Assembly: GCA_023410535.1 (NCBI GenBank)
Contig: JAEYPR010000004.1
Coordinates: 27,011-91,010 of the forward strand
DNA length: 64,000 nt
Direction: 5' to 3'
Origin: Bacillota bacterium
GTDB lineage: Bacteria > Bacillota > UBA4882 > UBA8346
This document shows positions 36,195 to 46,115 of this stretch, piece by piece (positions within the stretch are counted from its first letter, which is position 1; each line of letters begins with the position of its first letter). The notes beneath the pieces are model-generated. The model did no database searches. It was not told the origin of the DNA and saw only the letters and a list, made by a program, of their open reading frames with translations. Both the position numbers and the translations under genes were made by a program.

Positions 36195-39100
36195 TTACTT
36201 TAATATTACTGTAAATTCGTTGCCAAGCGGTTTCTTGACAACATTCCAACCGCTAATCGCAAATTGGGCTTGAAAAACCCCTTGCGCTTTTTTATTGTTA
36301 ATCAATTGAACCCAGATCCGCTTCTCGGAGTGGGGTAATACCCAGAACCAGTTATCGTTGTAAATCTGGGTGGTTGCCTCGTCAATCCCATTCACTTTGA
36401 GGCCGGCGCAAAAAACCATCCGATCGCTCCGGTTGCGGAGTTTGATTAACACCGGCCGGGATTCCCCGGCCGGAATCTCGGTGATCTCATGAAAGACCGC
36501 TCCATCCAGGTCTACGGCAGGGAGGTTCCGTAGCTCGGCCAAATAGTTTCGGTCATTATCGAAATCAATCACCGCGCGTTGTTGTTCATAAGTGGAAGCC
36601 TCGCGAATATAGACCGGTTCGGAGATGCCGGTGGCATGCTCGCCATGAAGCCGCACTTCCAACTCATTCTCTTTGCCCCAACCGATTAACTCTTCGGGGA
36701 TCAGGTAAAACCGTTTAATCAGATTGGGGACAATAAATGGATCAGAGCTGATCCGGATATTCTGACGATCCCCTTTGACCGCAGATTGCGCTACTTCCGG
36801 AACCGGGGTTTGCGACAAATCACCTTGTTCCCGGGCCACCCGTTCCGCCCATTTTTCGGTGAAGAGCAGATCGTCAGTACCGAGCTGCACCGTCAGTTCC
36901 TCGGTCGTCGCTCCAATCTTGACTCCATTGAAATAGACTTCGTCATTACCTTCAAATCCAGCGCAGAACACTTCCAGTTGGGTGCCTCGCCAGATCGCGG
37001 GAATCTTCACCTTTCTCAGATAAAAAACCGACTCACCTTCCGGCGGCGCCGCCGGCGGTTTACTCCAGTAGGCCGGCATAATGGTCTTCTGCCAGTGCAA
37101 CTCATTTTTGGTTTTGCCAACCTGAAACTCCCAGTAGCCATTGAGATCAAGCAGCTTTTCGGGACGGGCATAACCCGAGGTTCCCGCCCAATATAGATTT
37201 TCGGCCAACAGTTCCTCCGCTTGACGCATCGCTAAGTGGAGAAAGAATACTCCTCGCAAGGAGGTGGCGGGAATCCGCCAATCAACCTGAAAAGCCTTGA
37301 CCGAGCTGTCTGCTTCTACCGTTACGGTCGCTTCGCGTTCATACAGAGGATTCATTGCCAAGTCGTAGATAACCGCTTTCACCTGAACTTCGCCCAGACG
37401 TAACTGCCGGTCGGTAATGGCATAAATGGTGGGGTTGAAAGGTTCATTCCCGTCAAACGTGTATTTCTCCATGTCGGCGACGACCACGTTATCCTGCGCC
37501 GCCCGCTTATACATGTAAAAGGCTGCTTTTGGAACCCCGTACCAGTCGATCAATTCCCGATGGAACGACGGCCAGCTGCCGTTGATCTGCCATTGCATGC
37601 AGCCGGAGCTCCAGTATTTGGTCTGACGGCAGTATTCCAAGTTATGGCGGTGGCATTGACCGTGAGCGATTTGCGTCGCCAAGATCCAGTGTTCGATATC
37701 GTCCAAACCGCCGTATTCGCGGGCATCCCGTTCTTGTTCGCCGATGACGGCGTGATGATATTGCCAAGCCTGACGATCAATCGGCCAGATCTTATCCTTA
37801 CCGATGAATTTTTGAATACTCTCCAGCATCGGCGCGCTGCGCATTACGGCAACCTCAGCGCGATACAGTACCAAGCGGGCGTCGCCGTTCAAAATATCGC
37901 CGTTATATTTGTTGGAGGTCCGGGTCGGCAACATCAAGAGACCGCCATGACGGTCGCCTTTATAGGGCGATCCCCGCCGGAACGGCCGGGTTGGATCATA
38001 CTCCCGGCAAACGGCGGCTAATTTATCAACCAGTTCTTTGTTTTCCGGCTCATCCGGGTTGTATTCGTTACCGCCGCTCCACATCACCATGCTGGGATGA
38101 TTCCGGATACACTTGATTGCGTTAATCGCACACCGTAGAAACAGATCATGAGGCATCACCGGATAACTGGCGCAAGAGAGCCAAAATTCGGACCAGGTTA
38201 AAATGCCTTTCCGGTCACAAAGCCGGTAGAATGTCTCCGTTTCCTGGATACCGCCGGCCCAAACCCGCAACATGTTTAAATTGGCCGCTTCGATCTGGTC
38301 AAGAAAAAGTTTGTAACGTTCTTCGGTGAAACGGAACAGGTTATCCACGGGCAGCCAGTTGGTGCCCCGGATAAACACTTTCTTTTTATTGACGGAAAAT
38401 GTCCAAGGGTATGGATTCCCAACGATCGACCATAACCGGTTGCTCTGGCCGTGAACCGCCTGAACCCAGCGCTCGTCTTGATTGTGAAGCATCACCACTT
38501 CGCGGATGCCAAATTCGGTACCGGCCCGGTCCATGATTACCCCGTCGCCGTCAATGACTGTCAGTTCAATCCGGTACAACGGGTGATCCCCTAATCCATT
38601 GGGCCACCACAACCGGGGACGCTCAAGCACCGACTTTACTGTGATCTCATTGGCCCCCGGCGCCAAGGTGAAACTTTCATCAATTGCAACCTCCGACATC
38701 GCAAAGTCGACGCCGGTAATCCGCCCACGAATCCGCACCGGATTGGACCGCTGGATGCTGGATGTCAGCTGAACGGTTGTGGTAACGTTGGCCTTGGCCG
38801 CCTCCTCACATTCATCCCATTCAATCGCCGTGCGGACGCATGGTTTATCAAAGACGACACCGCCGGTAATCCGCAACCAAACCGATTTCCAAATTCCAAT
38901 CGGCACCATATGCGGTGACCAGTTCCACCAATATGTAAACGGCGCCACGACTCCCGAAGAACGGACTAAACCCCGTTTCACCTTCCCGCCGGGCCGGTCT
39001 TCACTGGAACCTTCCAACGGACGGCAACGTAAGGCGAGGAAGTTTGTTTGGCCGGGTTTGATCAAACGGGTCACATCAAGCTGATGCTCAAGAAACATTC

Positions 39101-39461
39101 CCGCCACATTGCCGATGGATACGCCGTTTAACCAAATGTTCGCTCGGTAGGTAATGCCTTCGAAGATTAAATGATATTGTTCTCCTTGCGGCTCAACCGG
39201 TGCGGTAAACTCTTTAAAAAACCACCATTCCTGCTCTTCGATCCATAACAACTGTTCATTATTCATTTCAAAGTAGGGATCGGGAATCTTCCCGGCTTGA
39301 AATAATGGATTCTGGACAATACAAGGAACTTCGGCCGTCACTGGTTCTTGCGGTTGGTATTTCGCTTCATAAGCCTTGCGCATCAAACCGGCTTCAGGGT
39401 CCATGCCTTCAATAATCCATTGCCCATCCAAACTAAAATAACAGTATCCATCCTTTAGCAT
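36195..39461 (-). CDS. Large GH2-family glycoside hydrolase (beta-mannosidase/exo-glucosaminidase-like) with duplicated sugar-binding-like domain
   Basis: 1088 residues, cytoplasmic (no signal peptide). The N-terminal jelly roll has FSLDGQWIIEG and GITYRANIWLNGVSIGNVAG. An Ig-like domain follows, then a TIM barrel with IRGTNWLPVD, NMLRVWAGGIQETETFYRLCD and the acid/base glutamate in MVMWSGGNEYN (about residue 490). These features are closest to GH2 beta-mannosidase/exo-beta-glucosaminidase branches rather than LacZ. Residues about 770-930 (LDLNGYWEFQVG ... FCAGFEGNDEVYFNGVKIG) look like a second copy of the N-terminal jelly roll. The start is fixed by AAAGGAG. LacI operator site B lies 158 bases upstream, so it begins a regulated transcript. 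Confidence 0.83.
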   Translation of the reverse strand: MLKDGYCYFSLDGQWIIEGMDPEAGLMRKAYEAKYQPQEPVTAEVPCIVQNPLFQAGKIPDPYFEMNNEQLLWIEEQEWWFFKEFTAPVEPQGEQYHLIFEGITYRANIWLNGVSIGNVAGMFLEHQLDVTRLIKPGQTNFLALRCRPLEGSSEDRPGGKVKRGLVRSSGVVAPFTYWWNWSPHMVPIGIWKSVWLRITGGVVFDKPCVRTAIEWDECEEAAKANVTTTVQLTSSIQRSNPVRIRGRITGVDFAMSEVAIDESFTLAPGANEITVKSVLERPRLWWPNGLGDHPLYRIELTVIDGDGVIMDRAGTEFGIREVVMLHNQDERWVQAVHGQSNRLWSIVGNPYPWTFSVNKKKVFIRGTNWLPVDNLFRFTEERYKLFLDQIEAANLNMLRVWAGGIQETETFYRLCDRKGILTWSEFWLSCASYPVMPHDLFLRCAINAIKCIRNHPSMVMWSGGNEYNPDEPENKELVDKLAAVCREYDPTRPFRRGSPYKGDRHGGLLMLPTRTSNKYNGDILNGDARLVLYRAEVAVMRSAPMLESIQKFIGKDKIWPIDRQAWQYHHAVIGEQERDAREYGGLDDIEHWILATQIAHGQCHRHNLEYCRQTKYWSSGCMQWQINGSWPSFHRELIDWYGVPKAAFYMYKRAAQDNVVVADMEKYTFDGNEPFNPTIYAITDRQLRLGEVQVKAVIYDLAMNPLYEREATVTVEADSSVKAFQVDWRIPATSLRGVFFLHLAMRQAEELLAENLYWAGTSGYARPEKLLDLNGYWEFQVGKTKNELHWQKTIMPAYWSKPPAAPPEGESVFYLRKVKIPAIWRGTQLEVFCAGFEGNDEVYFNGVKIGATTEELTVQLGTDDLLFTEKWAERVAREQGDLSQTPVPEVAQSAVKGDRQNIRISSDPFIVPNLIKRFYLIPEELIGWGKENELEVRLHGEHATGISEPVYIREASTYEQQRAVIDFDNDRNYLAELRNLPAVDLDGAVFHEITEIPAGESRPVLIKLRNRSDRMVFCAGLKVNGIDEATTQIYNDNWFWVLPHSEKRIWVQLINNKKAQGVFQAQFAISGWNVVKKPLGNEFTVILK

Positions 39462-39618
39462 GATTAACTCCTTTCGGACCTGTTGCAAACGAACGGTCAA
39501 ATACGCGTAAAATTAACCGTTCCCCAATGTTCGATAAACTACAATGAGCGGTGGTGAACGCCTCTCAGTTCAGGAACAACAGCCGCTATTTCCGATTTCT
39601 AAATTCGTTTTTCATTTT

Positions 39619-39634
39619 GATAACTCGTGTTATC
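39619..39634. promoter_or_regulatory. LacI-type operator, site B (GH2 gene)
   Basis: GATAACTCGTGTTATC, identical to site A, 158 bases upstream of the GH2 start codon. Confidence 0.75.
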
Positions 39635-39767
39635 ACATTGATCATATTTCACCATCAATCGTTTTATTCCTGCAAACAATTATATTTTTTTGATCTTTTA
39701 TTTATCTAGCTTTCATTGCGGATAGATTCAAATTTTCGTATCATAATATTTTAGAATATCTTATTGC

Positions 39768-39783
39768 GATAAATCGTGTTAAC
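39768..39783. promoter_or_regulatory. LacI-type operator variant, site C
   Basis: GATAAATCGTGTTAAC, two differences from sites A and B. About 135 bases further upstream of the GH2 gene than site B. A weaker half-match, AATAAACCACGTTATC, lies at 39790-39805. Confidence 0.5.
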
Positions 39784-39887
39784 AGTTGAAATAAACCACG
39801 TTATCATCACTTTGATATTGATTACATGGAAGCATTCCTGCATAATCATTTAGCAAAGAAGCAACAAACCGCCATTGAGGCAAAAAT

Positions 39888-39925
39888 AAAGAGCCGAGCC
39901 GGACATACCAAGAGCTCGACTCTTT
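39888..39925 (-). terminator. Intrinsic terminator after the secreted heparinase-like lyase gene
   Basis: Minus-strand AAAGAGTCGAGC pairs with GCTCGGCTCTTT (one G-T pair), followed by ATTTTT. It separates this transcript from the GH2 transcript. Confidence 0.8.
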
Positions 39926-39953
39926 AGAAACTGAATCATTAATCGAACGAACT

Positions 39954-42317
39954 CTATTTAAGGGCAATCGCCAATTTGCCGGAACCATTCAGCTCAATAT
40001 TTACCGTTTCCTCGACAACGGTGTATTTAATTGATTGGCCGTTATATTGACAATCGGTGACCGTTTTCCCTTTCGGAACCGCTAACTTCATCCGATAACC
40101 CGTTGCCGGGGCGCCAAGACCAATTTCACCGTGAATCGCATTATTAGCATAAGACAGGGCTAAACTCACCGGCTGGCTTGCCGCGTACAATGTTTGGCCA
40201 TTGACCTGCAACATACTGCCCTGGCGTAACTGCCATTGCGTCGTCGTTGCCCCGGCGACAACACCGTTGGTCCGAATCCAACCGAACGTTGCATCGGTTT
40301 GAATTCCGGTCGTTTTTATCGTCCGATTGGTCTGTTGCAACAGGTAGTAATCGCGATTGGACTCTTTTTGCACGCAAACCGCGACATAATCGGGGGTGCT
40401 CAAATCGGTCAAAACCGGAATTTTGGCGTTTATGGCAAGCGGCACGATAATCTGCATGAACAAGGGGTCTTTACCGCTCTGTTTAGCTATCAGATATGGA
40501 TATTTGGTCGCATCGCCCCGCACATAGGTTACCGCACCTTGATCCGTGGTTAATTTCGCTTGCCCCGGCAAGGTCCAGACCGCCATCCGGGCGGCATTGC
40601 CATAGTCATCGGCCTGATACTCCCAGATCCGGAAGTTGCCTTGACCGGTCATGAGACCCCGGCCTCCGTGAAGATACAGGGTATAATCGCCCGAACCGGT
40701 TAATTGATCGGCGATCACAAAGTAATCCAGGCCCGGAAAAGCGATCGCACGCCGGATGATCCCGTTGTTCTTCGGGTAATAAGCCTCTTTCTCCTGGAAC
40801 CCGCAGAAGTCGGTTGCGATGTTGTAACGCGACGGCGGCGTCATATTTTCGGCGCCGTCTCTGGGATACTCGCCGTTGCAGGTGACAATATTATGCGCTT
40901 CCGCTTTCAGGTACCAATTGACTCGTTCCTTATCACCATATGAACCGGTGCTGTAGCCGCAGTCGCTCGCCATCATTTGGTTTTCCGCTTGAATAATAAA
41001 GCTTAATTGGTCCTCATGATTATGGTTGTCAGCTTCGGCAACGCCGTGAAACAACAAATAGCGGGTGGACGGGTCATTATACAGCCAGTTATTCCGGAAC
41101 ACCGTCTGACCGCCCTGATCCATAAAAACCAACGGTGAACCAGTCGGAGCAATTGGCCGAATGGTCGGGTCATAGGTCAAAAACTCATCCAAATCCCAAC
41201 TGTCATCAATCGAAGCTCCGGTATAACTGTAACCGCCGTCCTTGGTCTGCCAAGGGCTAAGATCCGAATTGTAGAACGACCATTGATAGAGGTTGCCTAG
41301 TTTGGCGTGGGGATTCAATGGCGAGGTCACATTCATATATTCTTTGGCCACCATTTGAAGTGGGGTCGGTTTATTGTAGGCATCCTCAAGATTGGGAAGC
41401 CACCCTTTGCCGTTACGAACCTTCAGCATCCAGTCAAAGACCGGTTGGTAGATTGGAAATTGATTGACGCCCGCGACATTTTGGTAATGATACATGAACG
41501 GCAAACAGTTGACCAGCGAATAGATGAGATAATGGGAGCCTTCGCGATAAATCCCGTCGCTGCTGAAAAAGTACTTGGTATTGGTATTGGCCGACTTCAG
41601 CGCATGGGCCAACCATGCTTTGGCTTCCGATTCGCGGGAAAGGGTCAGGGCCAGGCTTCCTAATGCCCAAGCCGGTTTGGAACGGTGATTATGCGGACGC
41701 GGTCCCCAAATGTCAATGTTCTGATGAAACCACCGTCCCATCTTGACCAACCGGTTGCGAACCTCCGCGTTCTGGTCCGGAGTCAATTGATCATAGACCC
41801 AGTCGTACGCGGCGCAATAATTCTGAAGCCAGGTCGCGATATAAATCTCGTCGACCCCATTGTCCTTCTCCCCGGGATCAAGCGTGTAAATGGGACCGTC
41901 AAACGCCCGCAGCAATCCGGTGATCGCCTTGTCCCGGGCCGCTTTGTCCGCAGTCATCACCCAAGCGAAAGCCAGATAGCGAGCAGACTTGGACATCGTG
42001 CCGTAATATCGTTCCAAGTCTTTGCCCGGTTTGGCGGGAATGGCGGGAAAAGGGAGTTCTTTGTAACCGGCGATTTTGGCGCTGATCCCTTGCCAAAGAC
42101 GTTTTGAATACGCATCGGCATCGCGCCGTCGGTAAATACCGGCGATCTCTTCCTTGTCAAACCAAATCTTCGGATGAATTTCCTGACTTGGCAATACCGG
42201 TGTTTCATCGACAATAAATCCTGAGTAGGTATCGTAGTTAGCCGCTTGGCCCAAGCCGAAACCAGCGCAAAAAAGCAGTATCACTAAACCGCCAAAGACA
42301 ACGAATCGTTTCACCAC
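39954..42317 (-). CDS. Secreted heparinase II/III-family lyase (alginate-lyase-like)
   Basis: 787 residues with signal peptide (KRFVVFGGLVILLFCAGFGLGQAA). The alpha toroid contains YAFDWVYDQLT-like AAYDWVYDQLTPDQNAEV and PHNHRSKPAWALGSLALTLS with the Asn-His motif, then YREGSHYLIYSLVNCLPF (Tyr). The beta-sandwich has YLLFHGVAEADNHNHEDQLSFII, the His-rich metal motif of the family, and a C-terminal domain. The layout resembles alginate lyases of the PL39/PL17 type. It starts with tandem GTG codons after AAGGAGG; the second GTG (42314) has the better spacing. It is the main candidate for the extracytoplasmic depolymerising enzyme along with the beta-helix protein. Confidence 0.83.
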   Translation of the reverse strand: MVKRFVVFGGLVILLFCAGFGLGQAANYDTYSGFIVDETPVLPSQEIHPKIWFDKEEIAGIYRRRDADAYSKRLWQGISAKIAGYKELPFPAIPAKPGKDLERYYGTMSKSARYLAFAWVMTADKAARDKAITGLLRAFDGPIYTLDPGEKDNGVDEIYIATWLQNYCAAYDWVYDQLTPDQNAEVRNRLVKMGRWFHQNIDIWGPRPHNHRSKPAWALGSLALTLSRESEAKAWLAHALKSANTNTKYFFSSDGIYREGSHYLIYSLVNCLPFMYHYQNVAGVNQFPIYQPVFDWMLKVRNGKGWLPNLEDAYNKPTPLQMVAKEYMNVTSPLNPHAKLGNLYQWSFYNSDLSPWQTKDGGYSYTGASIDDSWDLDEFLTYDPTIRPIAPTGSPLVFMDQGGQTVFRNNWLYNDPSTRYLLFHGVAEADNHNHEDQLSFIIQAENQMMASDCGYSTGSYGDKERVNWYLKAEAHNIVTCNGEYPRDGAENMTPPSRYNIATDFCGFQEKEAYYPKNNGIIRRAIAFPGLDYFVIADQLTGSGDYTLYLHGGRGLMTGQGNFRIWEYQADDYGNAARMAVWTLPGQAKLTTDQGAVTYVRGDATKYPYLIAKQSGKDPLFMQIIVPLAINAKIPVLTDLSTPDYVAVCVQKESNRDYYLLQQTNRTIKTTGIQTDATFGWIRTNGVVAGATTTQWQLRQGSMLQVNGQTLYAASQPVSLALSYANNAIHGEIGLGAPATGYRMKLAVPKGKTVTDCQYNGQSIKYTVVEETVNIELNGSGKLAIALK

Positions 42318-42327
42318 TTAACCTCCT

Positions 42328-43350
42328 TCAATCTCCTTTACCCTCGCCGTCGCTGCAACCGACCGGCAAGCGCCGGAACACCTTTTTAATAAATTGCTCC
42401 GCCAAGACAAACTGTCCGCCGCCGTCGGGATGAAGCTCGTCAGGCATATATCGTTCGGCCGCTTCCGGGCCGAAAATTGTTACACCGTCAACGTAATAAA
42501 TATTGGTGTCGCCGTATTTCTTGCAACTGGCGACGATTCCGGCGATGATCCGGCGCATCATTTGCAGGTTTAAACCGCCGCCACCCAAGGTTTCCTCCCT
42601 TGGCCTGGAATAGATCGGGGAAACCACTGCCAGCGGCGTAGCGGGGTGCCGCTCCCGGATCAATTGAATCAACCCGATCACATTCGGCGCAAAGGTCCGT
42701 TCGGTCAAATCACCACGGTAAAGATTGATCCCTAATTTCAACGTAATAACATCCGCCTCGCGGTCGCGGATCAACCGTCCAATCATCGGGTCGAGTTTAC
42801 ATTCACCGGAGAAACCAAGATTAGTCAGATGGAGGCCAAGTCGCCGCGCTACCATGGCCGCCCAAATCTGCGTCGGTGATTTACCGGCTTTCGATTGGCT
42901 GATCGAACTGCCATAATGAACCCAGCGTTTTTGAGCGATCATGGTTTTACTGATCCGCGCCGTTTCATCGACCAAAACCGCTCCCACTTTGCATGGAAAG
43001 CGTTGATCAAGCCAGATTTCGACGTTTTTCATTCCCTCCGGCAACGGCGCAAAAAACACGGTGGCGGCTTCCGGATCAACCCCAACCTGCTGTACCACCC
43101 GGCCGTCCACCACCAAATCCAGTAGCATTTCCGCGGCCGGTTCCACCAAATTCAAACCCAGCCGGGTGGTATCGGTGGTGAAGCAAATCCGGATCCCGGA
43201 ACAATCCCGCGCTTTATCGTCGGCCAACACCGGGTAAAATTCAGACCGGGCAAAGTCGATCCGCCATGGCATCGCCCATTCCGCTTCGGCCTGAACCGTG
43301 ATCGCCCCTTCAAATGTAAAAACATTGTCCCAATACCGATAAGCTTTCAT
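42328..43350 (-). CDS. SGNH/GDSL hydrolase, probable carbohydrate esterase
   Basis: 340 residues. The N-terminal 145 residues are a beta-sandwich-like domain (FEGAITVQAEAEWAMPWRIDF), as in SsfX3-type esterases. The SGNH domain follows: block I WVHYGSSISQS (Ser in GSS), block II LTNLGFSGECKLDP, block III ITLKLGINLYRGD (Asn), block V MPDELHPDGGGQ (Asp and His). No signal peptide. The start at 43350 has AGGGAG ten bases upstream. It lies between uxuA and the secreted lyase gene with gaps of about 10 and 85 bases, so is co-transcribed. Removal of acetyl or other acyl groups from oligosaccharides is inferred. Confidence 0.85.
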   Translation of the reverse strand: MKAYRYWDNVFTFEGAITVQAEAEWAMPWRIDFARSEFYPVLADDKARDCSGIRICFTTDTTRLGLNLVEPAAEMLLDLVVDGRVVQQVGVDPEAATVFFAPLPEGMKNVEIWLDQRFPCKVGAVLVDETARISKTMIAQKRWVHYGSSISQSKAGKSPTQIWAAMVARRLGLHLTNLGFSGECKLDPMIGRLIRDREADVITLKLGINLYRGDLTERTFAPNVIGLIQLIRERHPATPLAVVSPIYSRPREETLGGGGLNLQMMRRIIAGIVASCKKYGDTNIYYVDGVTIFGPEAAERYMPDELHPDGGGQFVLAEQFIKKVFRRLPVGCSDGEGKGD

Positions 43351-43436
43351 GGTTGTCAAACTCCCTTCGTGCTGTTGCTGATTTGAGCATTTGTTCTTCC
43401 AATACTTAATATATCGGCATATCAATGAAAGAATAT

Positions 43437-44555
43437 TTATCGCGAGGGATTTAATTTCGAAAGCGTCTCCCAGATTCCCAGGATGTATTGGGCTCCCAGC
43501 GCCCGGTCGTACAGTCCGTCCCCGGTTTTAATCGGTTCATCCCAAATCCGGCGACCGTGATCGGGACGGATATAACCGTCAAATCCGTGATCATAAAGCG
43601 CCTTGGTCAACTCCACCATGTCCAGCGAACCACACGCTGAGTAATGGGCGCATTCCTCCAACGCCCCCGCGCCGTGCCGCTTAACATTGCGTAGATGAAC
43701 GAATGGTACTCGATCCATGGCGCAATATTTCTTGGCCATGGCAACCACATCATTTTGTATGTTACCGCCTAACGTTCCGGTACAAAGGGTGATACAATTG
43801 GCCGGACTGTCATGTAAACTCAACACCCGGTCAAGGCCTTGCTCGTCGACGATCAGCCGCGGCACCACGCCATACATGGTCCAAGGCGGATCATCAGGAT
43901 GAATCGCCAATTTGACCTGGTTCTCCTCAGCCACGGGCAGCACCCGGTCCAGGAAATATTTTAGGTTCGTCCAAAACCCTTCGGGAGTCAATTGTTGATA
44001 CTTCGCTAACAATTCATTAAGGAGCGCTTTGGAGTCTTTGGTGTAATAACCCTCCAACGCAATGTTGGTGGTCAGCATTTTTTCATAAACAAAACGGGAA
44101 TTGGCCCGGTGCCACTCGGACGTTGCGCCGTCGTGGACAAACGGATTAAGTTTAGCTTCGACCGCGCAGTCATAGGCAGTGACCATCGAACCGTCGGGCA
44201 ATACCCGCTCCAGCTCGGTACGGGCCCAACGAAACAATGGCCGAAAATTATAAACGATCACCCGGATTCCCGCCGCAGCGTAACGGCGGATGTTCTCTTG
44301 AAAACAGGCGATTGCTTGGTCGCGGTCGGCCAAACCAAGTTTGATCGTTTCGCCAACGTCCAAACTTTCAATTAGTTCAAAACGCAATCCATGACGCGTT
44401 ACCGTTTCTTTGGCGGTCATGATCTCCGCAAAGGCGATTAGTCCGTTGGACCCGGCTTTCACCGCAGTGGCTACGCCACTGACACCGGGGACTTGACGGA
44501 TATGCTCAATTTTTACCGGATCGTTCGATCCTTGCCAGCGAATTAGTAATCTCAT
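43437..44555 (-). CDS. uxuA: Mannonate dehydratase
   Basis: Dehydrates D-mannonate to 2-keto-3-deoxygluconate in the hexuronate (Ashwell) pathway. 372 residues, TIM barrel. Typical UxuA stretches are the N-terminal MRLLIRWQGSNDPVKIEHIRQVPGV, VKLAIHPDDPPWTMYGVVPRL, LCTGTLGG, FVHLRNVKRHG with FEECAH-like LEECAHYSACGSLDMVEL, and the C-terminal GYIRPDHGRRIWDE. It points to glucuronate or mannuronate as an end product of the polymer breakdown. It follows a double terminator after the transporter operon. Its partners UxuB, KDG kinase and KDPG aldolase are not in the window. Confidence 0.96.
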   Translation of the reverse strand: MRLLIRWQGSNDPVKIEHIRQVPGVSGVATAVKAGSNGLIAFAEIMTAKETVTRHGLRFELIESLDVGETIKLGLADRDQAIACFQENIRRYAAAGIRVIVYNFRPLFRWARTELERVLPDGSMVTAYDCAVEAKLNPFVHDGATSEWHRANSRFVYEKMLTTNIALEGYYTKDSKALLNELLAKYQQLTPEGFWTNLKYFLDRVLPVAEENQVKLAIHPDDPPWTMYGVVPRLIVDEQGLDRVLSLHDSPANCITLCTGTLGGNIQNDVVAMAKKYCAMDRVPFVHLRNVKRHGAGALEECAHYSACGSLDMVELTKALYDHGFDGYIRPDHGRRIWDEPIKTGDGLYDRALGAQYILGIWETLSKLNPSR

Positions 44556-44657
44556 CCTGCCTGCTCCTCATTGCTACAATTTCAGCTTAGCTATATCTGA
44601 ATATCTTGCCAGTTCCAGCGTTGGCAAAAGTCCTTTTTCGCATCGTAATAATCGAGT

Positions 44658-44729
44658 AAAAAAAACGCGCTAACTGTCTATTGGCAGTTTGGCGCACGGA
44701 GGAGTCCTCTTGCAAGGCCTCCTCCGTGC
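44658..44729 (-). terminator. Double hairpin terminator between transporter operon and uxuA
   Basis: On the minus strand, GCACGGAGGAG pairs with CTCCTCCGTGC (11 bp); next a GCGC-AACTG / CAGTT-GCGC hairpin is followed by eight T. It stops transcription after the sugar-binding protein gene. Confidence 0.8.
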
Positions 44730-44744
44730 TTCGTTACAAGCGAA

Positions 44745-46040
44745 TTAGATACCGGACATTAACGCTTCAACTTTGGGAGTAATATTCTTAACTGCTTGAG
44801 CGGCAGTGGTTTTCCCTTCCCACATGTCGTTAAAGGCGCCAAGGAAGCCGTTTTCCCATTCGTTATACCAGGTAGTGAAGGGTTGATACATCGGGATCAT
44901 GGTTTGACGTCCGGCCAGGAAGGCTTTTTTGTTGATCTTCACTTGACCGGGAGTATTTAAGAAGAGTTCGGACTGAGTTAACTTGGTTTGCGACGGCACC
45001 ATTTGACCCAACGATAACAATTTCATGACGCCGGGCGCGTCGGGACCGGCCAGGTATTTTACAAATTCCCAAGCTTGCGCCGGATTCTTGCAATCTTTGG
45101 AGATCGAGAAGCAACTGCCGTCGCCACGATTGGCCGGGAATTTACCGTGCGGCAATGCCGCGACATCCCAGCGGAACTTGACCGAAGCGTTATAGGTTGG
45201 CACCCGCCAATGGCCAATCATATTCATCGCCGCGTTTCCGGCCAGGAAAAGGTCGGTGATCTGGCCCCGCTGCGAGGGCGTCGGCGCGAGATGATATTTG
45301 GCGATGACATCGGCGTAACGTTGAAGCGCCTGGACCTGATTGGCATTTTTCAACAGGAACTGTTTCGGTTCATAAAGATTGTCAAACATGTATTTGCCGG
45401 TCATTTGGTAGACAAACAGCGACCAATAGTTATTGGTGTCCCAATGGATTGCGTATTGATCAATCTTGCCGTCGCCATTGGTATCTTTGACCAGCTTTTT
45501 CGACATTTCGAAAAATTGATCCCAGGTCATGTTATCGGTTGGATACGGCACTTTGGCCGCATCAAACATATCTTTGTTGTAGAAGATCACGAAAGTCGCG
45601 GTATCAATGGGCAGGCCTTGCAACACCGTGGTTTTGCCCGATTTGTATTGATACATATTGAGCACCGACGGAATATAGGCTTTTAAATCCAATTTATCCT
45701 TTTTCACAAACGGCATCAAATCGATAATCTGTTTTTTGGCCGCCAGTTGATACGCCTGGTGGGTGGCGGGATAAATCACATCCGGAGCCGAATTGGCGGC
45801 CAGCATGGTTTGCAATTTATCAAAGTATTCCGAACCGTTACTGATGTTTTCAATGATGATCTCGACATCCGGGTGGAGCTTCTCGTATTCTTCCTTCACC
45901 GGTGTCGCCACTTTATCCAAACGGGCTTTATCCCAGCGCAAGTACCAGCGCAAGGTGGTCTTGGGCGCGGCAAACGTCGACATGGACAGACCAACAATTG
46001 CCAAACCGCAAATCAGTGCTTTCAACCAATGTTTTTTCAT
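44745..46040 (-). CDS. Sugar ABC transporter substrate-binding protein
   Basis: 431 residues, family 1 extracellular binding protein. Signal peptide MKKHWLKALICGLAIVGLSMSTFAA; its cysteine at position 11 is inside the hydrophobic core, not a lipobox. The mature part has TTLRWYLRWDKARL, KLQTMLAANSAPDVIYPA and a calcium-binding-like loop DTNGDGKIDQYA. It works with the two permeases just upstream; spacing and order (permease, permease, receptor) are the reverse of the commonest layout. No ATPase gene lies nearby, so a shared MsmX/UgpC-type ATPase elsewhere is expected. Substrate presumably an oligouronide or uronate. Confidence 0.9.
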   Translation of the reverse strand: MKKHWLKALICGLAIVGLSMSTFAAPKTTLRWYLRWDKARLDKVATPVKEEYEKLHPDVEIIIENISNGSEYFDKLQTMLAANSAPDVIYPATHQAYQLAAKKQIIDLMPFVKKDKLDLKAYIPSVLNMYQYKSGKTTVLQGLPIDTATFVIFYNKDMFDAAKVPYPTDNMTWDQFFEMSKKLVKDTNGDGKIDQYAIHWDTNNYWSLFVYQMTGKYMFDNLYEPKQFLLKNANQVQALQRYADVIAKYHLAPTPSQRGQITDLFLAGNAAMNMIGHWRVPTYNASVKFRWDVAALPHGKFPANRGDGSCFSISKDCKNPAQAWEFVKYLAGPDAPGVMKLLSLGQMVPSQTKLTQSELFLNTPGQVKINKKAFLAGRQTMIPMYQPFTTWYNEWENGFLGAFNDMWEGKTTAAQAVKNITPKVEALMSGI

Positions 46041-46115
46041 CGAACTACCTCCTTTTTATCGTCAAACTAACCACCATGTCGAGTGCAATCACCTCCTCAA
46101 AGCATCAAGTCGTCC

